Origin: Saccoglossus kowalevskii
Lineage: Eukaryota; Hemichordata; Enteropneusta; Harrimaniidae
NCBI RefSeq assembly: GCF_000003605.2
Contig: NW_003149769.1
Location: forward strand, 227,552 to 239,591
Direction of reading: 5' to 3'
DNA: 12,040 bases
The translations under genes and the position numbers were made by a program. This document shows positions 1 through 8,125 of this stretch, in pieces. The notes beneath the pieces were generated by a model, which worked only from the letters and a program-made list of their open reading frames with translations, made no database searches and was not told the DNA's origin. Each line of letters opens with the position of its first letter. Positions within the stretch are counted from its first letter, which is position 1.

Positions 1-572
1 TAACTTCCCTGTAAGGCTACTGATAACAACTTCCCTGTAAGGCTACTGATAACAACTTCCCTGTAAGGCTACTGATAACAACTCCCCTGTAAGGCTACTG
101 ATAATAACTTCCCTGTAAGGCTACTGATAATAACTTCCCTGTGAAGCTACTGATAATAACTCACCTGTAAGGCTACTGATAATAACTCCCCTGTAAGGCT
201 ACTGATAATAACTTCCCTGTGAAGCTACTGATAATAACTTCCCTGTAAGGCTACTGATAACAACTCCCCTGTAAGGCTACTGATAATAACTTCCCTGTAA
301 GGCTACTGATAACAACTTCCCTGTAAGGCTACTGATAACAACTTCCCTGTAAGGCTACTGATAACAACTCCCCTGTAAGGCTACTGATAATAACTTCCCT
401 GTAAGGCTACTGATAATAACTTCCCTGTGAAGCTACTGATAATAACTCACCTGTAAGGCTACTGATAATAACTCCCCTGTAAGGCTACTGATAATAACTT
501 CCCTGTGAAGCTACTGATAATAACTTCCCTGTAAGGCTACTGATAACAACTCCCCTGTAAGGCTACTGATAA
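1..572. repeat. Perfect 2 x 286-bp higher-order duplication (11 units each)
   Basis: Reading unit by unit, positions 1-286 and 287-572 carry the same order of eleven unit variants. These include the two rare GTGAAG units and the single TCACC unit (GTGAAGCTAC at 141 and again at 427). I found no mismatch between the copies by eye. The offset, 286, is 11 x 26. This is either a very recent unequal exchange or an assembly duplication. Confidence 0.93.
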
Positions 573-858
573 TAATTTCCATGTAATGATACTAATAATA
601 ATTTCCCTGTAATGATACTGTTGATAAATTCCCTGTAATGATACTGTTGATAAATTCCCTGTAATGATACTGTAAATAATTTCCCTGTTAGGCTACTGAT
701 AATAACTTCCCTGTAAGGCTACTGATAATAACTTCCCTGTAAGGCTACTGATAACAACTCCCCTGTAAGGCTACTGATAATAACTTCCCTGTAAGGCTAC
801 TGATAATAACTCCCCTGTAAGGCTACTGATAATAACTCCCCTGTAAGGCTACTGATAA

Positions 859-1222
859 TAACTCCCCTGTAAGGCTACTGATAATAACTCCCCTGTAAGG
901 CTACTGATAATAACTTCCCTGTAATGCTACTGATAACAACTCCCCTGTAAGGCTACTGATAATAATTTCCCTGTAATGATACTAATAATAATTTCCCTGT
1001 AATGATACTGTTGATAAATTCCCTGTAATGATACTGATAACAACTCCCCTGTAAGGCTACTGATAATAACTCCCCTGTAAGGCTACTGATAATAACTTCC
1101 CTGTAATGCTACTGATAACAACTCCCCTGTAAGGCTACTGATAATAATTTCCCTGTAATGATACTAATAATAATTTCCCTGTAATGATACTGTTGATAAA
1201 TTCCCTGTAATGATACTGTAAA
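859..1222. repeat. 7-unit (182-bp) duplication inside the minisatellite
   Basis: The rare variant GTAATGCTAC occurs at 921 and 1103, 182 bp apart (7 x 26). The units following it (a CAACTCCCC unit, then the block containing GATACTAATAATAA and ACTGTTGATAAA) recur in the same order. The copies are roughly 859-1036 and 1041-1218; the left limit is blurred by variant changes. Confidence 0.8.
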
Positions 1223-1749
1223 TAATTTCCCCGTTAGGCTACTGATAATAACTGCCCTGTAAGGCTACTGATAATAACTTCCCTGTTAGGCTACTGATAA
1301 TAACTCCCCTGTAAGGCTACTAATAATAACTTCCCTGTAAGGCTACTGATAACAACTCCCCTGTAAGGCTACTGATAATAACTTTCCTGTAAGGCTACTG
1401 ATAACAACTTCCCTGTTAGGCTACTGATAATAACTTCCCTGTAAGGCTACTGATAATAACTTTCCTGTAAGGCTACTGATAACAACTTCCCTGTTAGGCT
1501 ACTGATAATAACTTCCCTGTTAGGCTACTGATAATAACTCCCCTGTTAGGCTACTGATAATAACTTCCCTGTAAAGGCTACTGATAATAACTTCCCTGTA
1601 AGGCTACTGATAATAACTCCCCTGTAAGGCTACTGATAATAACTTCCCTGTAAGGCTACTGATAATAACTTTCCTGTAAGGCTACTGATAACGACTTCCC
1701 TGTTAGGCTACTGATAATAACTTCCCTGTTAGGCTACTGATAATAACTC

Positions 1750-2321
1750 CCCTGTTAGGCTACTGATAATAACTCCCCTGTAAGGCTACTGATAATAACT
1801 TCCCTGTTAGGCTACTGATAATAACTCCCCTGTAAGGCTACTGATAATAATTTCCCTGTAAGGCTACTGATAATAATTCCCCTGTTGGGCTACTGATAAT
1901 AATTTCCCTGTTGGGCTACTGTTAATAATTTTCCTGTTGGGCTACTGTTAATAATTCCCCTGTTGGGCTACTGATAATAATTTCCCTGTAAGGCTACTGA
2001 TAATAATTTCCCTATAAGGCTACTGATAATAACTTCCCTGTTAGGCTACTGATAATAACTCCCCTGTAAGGCTACTGATAATAACTTCCCTGTTAGGCTA
2101 CTGATAATAACTCCCCTGTAAGGCTACTGATAATAATTTCCCTGTAAGGCTACTGATAATAATTCCCCTGTTGGGCTACTGATAATAATTTCCCTGTTGG
2201 GCTACTGTTAATAATTTTCCTGTTGGGCTACTGTTAATAATTCCCCTGTTGGGCTACTGATAATAATTTCCCTGTAAGGCTACTGATAATAATTTCCCTA
2301 TAAGGCTACTGATAATAATTT
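1750..2321. repeat. Second 286-bp (11-unit) higher-order duplication
   Basis: The unique CCTATAAGG variant lies at 2011 and 2297, exactly 286 bp apart. Upstream of it the same series of GTTAGG, GTAAGG and GTTGGG units, including the GTTAATAATTTTCCTG variant, repeats in the same order. By eye 1750-2032 matches 2036-2318. The unit content differs from the duplication at 1-572, so this appears to be an independent event with the same multiple of 11. Confidence 0.88.
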
Positions 2322-3510
2322 CCCTGTAAGGATACTGTTGATAAATTCCCTGTAATGATATTGTAAATAATTTCCCTGTAAGGCTACTGATAATAATTCC
2401 CCTGTTGGGCTACTGATAATAATTTCCCTGTAAGGCTACTGATAATAATTCCCCTGTTGGGCTACTGATAATAATTTCCCTGTAATGATACTAATAATAA
2501 TTTCCCTGTAATGATACTGTTGATAAATTCCCTGTAATGATACTGTAAATAATTTCCCTGTTAGGCTACTGATAATAACTTCCCTGTAAGGCTACTGATA
2601 ATAACTCCCCTGTAAGGCTACTGATAATAACTTCCCTGTAAGGCTACTGATAACAACTCCCCTGTAAGGCTACTGATAATAATTTCCCTGTAATGATACT
2701 AATAATAATTTCCCTGTAATGATACTGTTGATAAATTCCCTGTAATGATACTGTAAATAATTTCCCTAATAGGCTACTGATAATAATTTCCCTGTTAGGC
2801 TACTGATAATAATTTCCCTGTTAGGCTACTGATAATAACTGCCCTGTAAGGCTACTGATAATAACTTCCCTGTTAGGCTACTGATAATAACTCCCCTGTA
2901 AGGCTACTGATAATAATTTCCCTGTAAGGATACTGTTGATAAATTCCCTGTAATGATACTGTAAATAATTTCCCTGTTAGGCTACTGATAATAATTTCCC
3001 TGTAAGGCTACTGATAATAATTCCCCTGTTGGGCTACTGATAATAATTTCCCTGTTGGGCTACTGTTAATAATTTTCCTGTTGGGCTACTGTTAATAATT
3101 TCCCTGTTAGGATACTGATAATAATTTCCCTGTTGGGCTACTGATAATAATTTCCCTGTAAGGCTACTGATAATAACTTCCCTGTTAGGCTACTGATAAT
3201 AACTCCCCTGTAAGGCTACTGATAATAATTCCCCTGTTGGGCTACTGATAATAATTTCCCTGTAAGGCTACTGATAATAATTCCCCTGTAAGGCTACTGA
3301 TAATAACTCCCCTGTAAGGCTACTGATAACAACTCCCCTGTAAGGCTACTGATAACAACTCCCCTGTAAGGCTACTGATAACAACTCCCCTGTAAGGCTA
3401 CTGATAATAATTTCCCTGTAATGATACTGTTGATAAATTCCCTGTAATGATACTGTAAATAATTCCCCTGTTGGGCTACTGATAATAATTTCCCTGTTGG
3501 GCTACTGATA

Positions 3511-3912
3511 ATAATATACCTTTTGGGCTACTGTTGATAATTTCCCTGTAATGATAAGGTTGATAATTTCCCTGTAAGGATACTGTAAATAATTTCCCTG
3601 TAAGGCTACTGTAAATAATTTCCCTGTAAGGCTACTGATAATAATTTCCCTGTTAGGATACTGATAATAATTTCCCTGTTAGGCTACTGATAATAATTTC
3701 CCTGTTGGGCTACTGTTAATAATTTTCCTGTTGGGCTACTGATAATAAATTCCCTGTTAGGATACTGATAATAATTTTCCTGTTGGGCTACTGATAATAA
3801 TTTTCCTGTTGGGCTACTGATAATAATATACCTTTTGGGCTACTGTTGATAATTTCCCTGTAATGATAAGGTTGATAATTTCCCTGTAAGGATACTGTAA
3901 ATAATTTCCCTG
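3511..3912. repeat. 12-unit (312-bp) offset duplication near the right end of the array
   Basis: The degenerate string ATAATATACC, followed by TTTTGGGCTACTG and the rare GATAAGGTTGATAA unit, occurs at 3511 and 3823. The offset is 312 bp, or 12 x 26. About 90 bp match at the start of each copy (3511-3600 and 3823-3912). Even the decayed end of the array has therefore undergone segment duplication. Confidence 0.8.
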
Positions 3913-3998
3913 TTAGGCTACTGATCATAATTTCCCTGTTGGGTTACTGTTAATAATTCCCATGTAGGACTGCGGATAATAACTACCCTGTTGGACAT

Positions 3999-4266
3999 AG
4001 AACTTATTTCACAAGGTTGTAAAGTAATATGACATGTGGCACTAATAACCTGTGTAGTGTCACATCAAACTGAGTTTGACATTTTTAAAATACTTTACAG
4101 AATATTGTGTTTTAACAACAGTATGAATCAATGTGTCATAGATAGTGTCATGAAATATGAAACAGACTTACATATCCCCCTCCCATAATATGTACTGCTA
4201 CTTCCATAATGATAATAAAAAAAGTTTCTGCTGTTCTTTGTGCTGTTTAAATTTATGATGTAATTT
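3999..4266. other. Non-repeat stretch between minisatellite and MYND exon, probably intronic
   Basis: AT-rich DNA without a recognisable coding region. Satellite similarity ends near 3998. Stop codons break the frame of the downstream exon here (TAA at 4266), consistent with intron sequence leading into the splice acceptor. Confidence 0.5.
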
Positions 4267-4293
4267 AATTTGTTCTCTCAATTTGTTTTCCAG
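4267..4293 (+). promoter_or_regulatory. 3' splice site (polypyrimidine tract and CAG)
   Basis: A T-rich tract with TTGTTCTCTC and TTTGTTTTC leads into CAG at 4291-4293. No other AG interrupts the tract. The MYND coding frame starts immediately after it and is closed upstream by a TAA at 4266. The first exon bases, CT, complete a split codon, so the intron is phase 1. Confidence 0.8.
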
Positions 4294-4451
4294 CTGCTGA
4301 ACGTTTCTTCTGCCGATGTGGTGCTGTATCTCAGATAGATTGCACACTGTGTGGAAAGCAGTCTTATTGCAGTGCAAAGTGCCAGAGTGCTGATTGGCCA
4401 AAACACATGCTAGTATGCCTGAAGGCTGACAATAAACTCCTTTCACAATGA
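4294..4451 (+). CDS. MYND zinc-finger protein, last coding exon (partial)
   Basis: This exon encodes the final 51 complete codons of a plus-strand gene and ends at TGA 4449-4451. Numbering from the first whole codon (4296), the zinc ligands are C6, C8, C16, C19, C25, C29, H37 and C41, with the family hallmarks YCS (24-26), CQ (29-30) and DWPKH (33-37). This is the MYND fold, two interleaved zinc sites that in known proteins usually bind proline-rich partner peptides. The first pair is C-x-C instead of the usual C-x2-C. Only ten residues follow the last ligand, so the finger is C-terminal. Proteins with terminal MYND fingers include DEAF1-, ETO- and ZMYND10-like families, and the exon alone does not decide between them or another family. 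The start and earlier exons lie outside the window or were not recognised. Being a processed fragment is unlikely, because a good splice acceptor precedes it. Confidence 0.85.
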
Positions 4452-4485
4452 AACATACGGCACAAATGATATTCAGTTCTTGTAC

Positions 4486-4735
4486 TTAGACACAAACCTA
4501 CTATTGCGTAATACTGTATACTCAAAACCTGTCTAAAACTGAAAACTGTCGAAACTGAATTCTGCGAAAACCAGAACCTGTGTAAACTAAACTTTGCCTA
4601 TACTAGAGCATTATTTAATCTAATCCTGCAAAAACCATGATATATCTGAGCTGAATTCTCCCTGAACCAGAATCTGACTTAACCGAATCCGGGGAAAAAA
4701 CATATCTAAACAAAATTATATGTATAACCAGAAAA
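4486..4735. repeat. Decayed tandem repeat, period about 17 bp
   Basis: Successive segments share a pattern like CTGtcTAAACYGAAt: CCTGTCTAAAACTGAA, ACTGTCGAAACTGAA, TCTGCGAAAACCAGAA, CCTGTGTAAACTAAA, and later CTGACTTAACCGAAT. Alternate units look more alike (CTGTcTAAAC versus CTGCgAAAACC), hinting at a ~34-bp dimer. Identity falls toward the right end. Confidence 0.65.
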
Positions 4736-5521
4736 GTAAACCTTTTTTTCCAATTCCACATACTTACTTCTATAGAATTGTTTTGATTAGAACCAAATTC
4801 TTCTCTTGAGATTTTTGTGTTCAGCAGTGCAATGGTTGCACTATAATATACCCTTTTATAATACTCAGAGCGTAGTCACACCTTTAAATAGTGGAATGAT
4901 CAACAGTGTATTTTATATTGTATACGGAACAATGTCATTTATATTGAATACAGTACATGTAAGATTTGACTTATTTTGTACAACTTTCTAGCTGTCCCTG
5001 TACATACCCCTATGCACTTCAATAGGTGATTGCAGGCTCCGAAAATGCTTTGTGAAAATCTAAATTGTTGCCGACTGATTTGGAAACTCTGAACGAAGAA
5101 GGTACTGAATGTTGTGTTATAAACCTTGCTTGAATACAAAAATGTCTAATCTTGTTATTCAGCTTGACATCTTACAGTGGCAAAAATAACAACACAAAGT
5201 AAGCAGGGCCTTAGTTGATGACATGGCAATCTAATAAGGTGTAGAAATTTGATTGCACAAATCCTGGTAATCACCTCTGGAAATACATAAGGCTGTGGTG
5301 TTTCCCCATAAACACAGCACTATACTTGGGGCTAACTGTCAGCAATTGAGAAGTTTGGTCAATTTGCAAGTTTATAAAATCATTCAACCAGGTTGGCAAA
5401 TTTGGTATACATTACTATTTTGAATATCAACCTGGTAAATAATCATTATCTGAAAAATGTTTCAAACCTTGAATCATGTTGAAACTTAACCAAAACCTTT
5501 GCAATGTATGGACTTCCAACA

Positions 5522-5527
5522 AATAAA
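5522..5527 (+). terminator. Candidate polyadenylation signal AATAAA
   Basis: This is the first AATAAA after the MYND stop codon; the one at 4431-4436 lies inside the coding sequence. It is followed within 10-25 bp by a GT-rich stretch (TTTGTGTAT). It is a plausible 3' end for the MYND gene, supported by position and motif only. Confidence 0.4.
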
Positions 5528-5545
5528 GTAGTTCATTTGTGTATA

Positions 5546-5845
5546 AACTTCATGTATACTATAAAACATTGACAGTGACAGAGAAGGCATTCTGACTCAT
5601 TCAGTTATATCATTTATTATCTATTCATATTTGGAATTTGTATAAATATATAAAAACGCTAATTCATAGAATGATTTTTAACAAAATGGTGAAAATTCAC
5701 CGTTGCATAATATGATCATTTATGTACAACCATATTTGTTAGTTATGAGAAGTATAATTAAGGTTGCTGTTTTTATATTATATATATATATGTTTGGAAT
5801 GTGTAGTTGTTTGTTTTTTATGCAATTATAGATTGTTGTTGGCAC
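5546..5845. other. AT-rich DNA, no gene seen
   Basis: No coding region or RNA gene recognised. It contains a short alternating TA run at 5781-5791 and other low-complexity A/T stretches. Confidence 0.6.
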
Positions 5846-5851
5846 AATAAA
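5846..5851 (+). terminator. Second candidate polyadenylation signal AATAAA
   Basis: An AATAAA hexamer lies about 20 bp before the stray satellite units. It could be an alternative 3' end for the MYND transcript; no strong GT-rich element follows. Confidence 0.25.
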
Positions 5852-5869
5852 GATTGATTCATCAGAACA

Positions 5870-5957
5870 TGCAATTGTAAGGCTACTGATAGTAATATAC
5901 CTGTTAGGCTACTGATAATAACTCCCAATTTTGAGCTACCGATAATAATTCCTCTGA
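5870..5957. repeat. Isolated three-unit fragment of the 26-bp satellite
   Basis: GTAAGGCTACTGATAG begins at 5877 and GTTAGGCTACTGATAA at 5903, exactly 26 bp later. A third diverged unit (GAGCTACCGATAATAATTCC) follows at about 5933. Orientation is the same as in the main array, 1.9 kb away. The flanks do not match the satellite. Confidence 0.9.
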
Positions 5958-6314
5958 TACAACCCGTACAGCCATCTGTCAGGTTTTCATTCCATCCATG
6001 GTTGACTTCCTGTCGGCTCAATGCCTGGGTGTAGTAGGCATTAATTCCCTTATTTGATTTGAATCCTGCTCGGCCAGTGGACTGGCTTAGTACTTTGGTA
6101 TGGACTACAGATGGCCAGGGGCTCTGGTACTGTGTCTTGGCACAGACCCTGTGCAGTTCCATATTCAGTAGAGAAATGTTTTTGCCACATATGACCAATA
6201 GTATGTTCCTGTACGGTACCCTTACTACTGTCAAACAATTGCTATGATCTATTTTAGGTATCATTTGACCACTAGTATCGTTTCTGTAGGGCAGTGTCTG
6301 GCAATTGTTCCTAC

Positions 6315-6361
6315 TCCATAGTGGTTTGCAGACAAACCTTTGGTATGGTTCCCACTATGGA
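6315..6361. repeat. Inverted repeat with 10-bp arms and 27-bp loop
   Basis: TCCATAGTGG at 6315-6324 is the exact reverse complement of CCACTATGGA at 6352-6361. It could form a stem-loop. No known function is evident. Confidence 0.6.
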
Positions 6362-6545
6362 CCTCCTACTAGCTTGTCTGGTATGGTTCCATATTTGGAT
6401 TCTGATTTTATATAATGAGTAGTGCATATTTCTCCATACAGAAAGCCTTGGATGGCATACGTTTTCTGTAACCTTGTTTCAGGCTCATTATAAGCATAGT
6501 TAGGCGCTCCCCATCAACCCAGTATAGATCTTTTTGTTCAATATC

Positions 6546-6566
6546 ACTGTACCTGTCAGGTACAGT
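6546..6566. repeat. Perfect palindrome with 10-bp arms and 1-bp centre
   Basis: ACTGTACCTG (6546-6555), a single T at 6556, then its exact reverse complement (6557-6566). Each arm holds a CAGGTA/TACCTG half-site, related to E2-box sequences bound by Snail/ZEB-type zinc-finger factors. That link is motif similarity only. Confidence 0.75.
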
Positions 6567-7377
6567 AGTCCTGAGTCTTGTGTGTCATTTGTCACCCCAA
6601 GTTGGTTTGTACAAGTTTCTGACACTTTGAATGTGGCCTCCATTGCTGCCAAAGGAAAGCCCTTTTGCATGTCCCACTGCAAACTCATCCTAAAACTAAA
6701 CTTGGCAAAAGTATTTGCCTCCACACAAGAATTATTTAAATCACTTATCCTTCTCACCATCAGTGCCCTCTTCTCATCATGAACTAGTTTCGTTTATAGT
6801 CTGCGCTTTCTTTCCGAAGATTGGGGCAATAGCCAAAATTTGTCAGTAAAATCCAAAATTAGGGTTCATTTCCAGCAATATTGAATATCAGAAAAAGTGC
6901 AGAAAAAATTGAGCGAAAGGGGTGGTGAAAAAGTTATACTGCACCAAGGATTACATTGGTTTGGCTTTGCGCGGAGTGGATGGATGTGATAACTTGTTAG
7001 CACATAGCATTATGTACAGGCAGTTGTGACTGCCCACTAAGTAGAGGATTCTGGAAGGTTCTCACCAGCACCAGTGGTTTTTATGAGGTTGATAAATGTT
7101 CTTGTGTGTATTTAACCGTACTCTGGCTGGAACATAAAGCACTACAAGAGAACCGTACAGAAACTGAAGAAAAAATGACAGATGTTTCAAACACTATACA
7201 GAGGGGACATGGACAAAAAAACTCGCTGTCATATGAATGTGTCTTGTCTGGAATATATATATGTATGGTTCTCATGAACTATTACCAGCCAAAAGTTTAA
7301 AATAGACTAAAATGAGAGATGAACCACTTAAAATCCTGTAAACAGTTATTTTAGAACTCAACCCTATGCGCAATATG

Positions 7378-7422
7378 AATAAAGTACAAGGTAAATAAAT
7401 TCAATTCAATGTAAACAATAAA
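7378..7422 (+). terminator. Cluster of three polyadenylation signals
   Basis: AATAAA occurs at 7378-7383, 7394-7399 and 7417-7422. T/GT-rich sequence (TTTTGGTTTTGTACTTTTGT) follows 10-30 bp later, the usual layout of an animal cleavage and polyadenylation site. It would end a plus-strand transcript near 7440. The transcript itself is not identified. Confidence 0.5.
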
Positions 7423-7440
7423 ACACAAACATTTTGGTTT

Positions 7441-7799
7441 TGTACTTTTGTCATAATTTCTTTCTGCTAATGAGGTGATGGTTGATCCAGGATTAAATTT
7501 TAAAAGCCTGTATTACCTCTGTACAAAAGATTGCTTTTAACCACCGTAACTTAAGGGGTTTTACACTCTTGGATGAAGGTTGGATTCCAGAATGTTTCCA
7601 GGGCCTTTTTTCTCTTAATTGTTTTTTTATTTTTTAACTCGCTGTAAGGATTTACGTGGGCAAAATGTCTTCACAGACCCTTTCATGGCTTTTACCGATT
7701 CGTGTAAATGGCCTTGCTAATATTGAGATCGAAACAATTTTTGACATTGAGTATATCAGTGTTTTGGTCAAACAGGGGACTTCTCACGGCGAGATCAAA
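7441..7799. other. Unassigned DNA upstream of the G-run
   Basis: No recognisable gene. A plus-strand open frame (ATG at 7665, stop at 7863) has no known motif, and its end is created by the G-run. A GTAAGT donor-like string sits at 7862-7867, at the end of that frame, but nothing else supports an exon. Confidence 0.45.
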
Positions 7800-7803
7800 T
7801 CCC

Positions 7804-7825
7804 GGAGGGGGCGGGGGGGGGGGGG
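7804..7825 (+). repeat. G-rich tract with a 13-G run
   Basis: GGAGGGGGC is followed by thirteen uninterrupted G residues (7813-7825). It has enough G runs to form a G-quadruplex and is likely length-variable and error-prone in sequencing. Confidence 0.85.
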
Positions 7826-7874
7826 TCACTGGCTTTTCAGTTTAGTAGGGGTGTGGAGCCAGTAAGTAAAACCC

Positions 7875-8125
7875 CAGACCCCATCATAGACAAATTTCAC
7901 CCCAAAAACCATACTTCATTATAGAACAAATAGTGATTTTGTATATCCCATCAGAGACCAAATTTTCACTAAATTTATTCAGTTATAAGTTGAATCTACT
8001 CATCAATAGGACTCATCAATAAAAGTACTGAAACTCGTGTAAATACATGGAAATTAACAAAAACAGACCCCCACCCACCCTGACATTGAACCTTAAACCA
8101 AACCTTTACCCCATTCTAGAAAAAA
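7875..8125. repeat. Decayed CCCCAT-containing repeat
   Basis: Variants of CCCATCATAGACAAATTT recur: CATCATAGA at 7882, CATTATAGA at 7917, CATCAGAGA at 7949 and CATTCTAGA at 8112, the first three about 32-35 bp apart. Several are preceded by CCCC. A separate exact direct repeat, ACTCATCAATA, lies at 7998 and 8011. The origin is unclear. Confidence 0.5.

Larger units (their letters stand above)
1..3998. repeat. 26-bp tandem minisatellite, about 150 units
   Basis: Head-to-tail units of 26 bp fill the first 4 kb. The commonest unit starts CTTCCCTGTAAGG and ends CTACTGATAATAA. Units abut directly with no unique spacers. Spacing is almost perfectly 26 bp; one 27-bp unit occurs at about 1573 (GTAAAGG). 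Three families mix: a GTAAGG/GTTAGG type dominating the left part, a GTAATGATACTG type in short blocks (about 577-680, 966-1040, 1148-1222, 2481-2550, 2689-2760), and a GTTGGGC type mainly after 1870. Units become irregular after about 3500 and fade out near 3998. The array is cut by the window start, so its full length is unknown. Every forward unit contains stops (TGATAATAA), and 26 is not a multiple of 3, so it is not coding. It probably lies in the intron before the MYND exon. Confidence 0.97.
4452..5545 (+). other. Probable 3' UTR and adjacent non-coding DNA of the MYND gene
   Basis: No convincing coding region. The stretch runs from the MYND stop to the first AATAAA outside the coding sequence (5522-5527) and contains the decayed short tandem repeat at 4486-4735. 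The 3' UTR assignment is inferred from position only. Confidence 0.4.
5958..7377. other. Unassigned region, no gene recognised
   Basis: Short open frames occur on both strands (for example minus 5818-6264, plus 6534-6782, minus 6500-6760), but none shows a known motif, they overlap antisense to one another, and one runs into satellite units. The phrase TGGTATGGTTCC recurs at about 6342 and 6380 and weakly near 6095, suggesting an old local duplication. The region ends at a cluster of polyadenylation signals, so it may belong to an unrecognised transcript or a long 3' UTR. Confidence 0.5.

Noticed and set aside
1-3998. CRISPR-like array
   Set aside because: Units abut with no unique spacers, the unit itself drifts, and the surroundings are eukaryotic. 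It is an ordinary tandem minisatellite.
4198-4446. 82-codon minus-strand frame over the MYND exon
   Set aside because: It is antisense to the plus-strand MYND exon, which has all zinc ligands and a splice acceptor.
5818-6264. 148-codon minus-strand open frame
   Set aside because: Its C-terminal part is translated satellite units, it has no known motif, and open frames exist antisense to it. Probably a chance frame.
6500-6782. Overlapping open frames on both strands, 82-86 codons
   Set aside because: They are antisense to each other with no recognised domain, splice context or start context; at most one could be real and nothing favours either.
7780-7806. tRNA/SINE B-box-like string (GATCAAATCCC)
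   Set aside because: No matching A box, acceptor stem or T-arm pairing could be found, so a tRNA or SINE call is unsupported.
7656-7865. Possible first exon (ATG 7665, GTAAGT at 7862)
   Set aside because: The frame depends on reading through a 13-G run, has no known motif, and has no matching acceptor or downstream exon.
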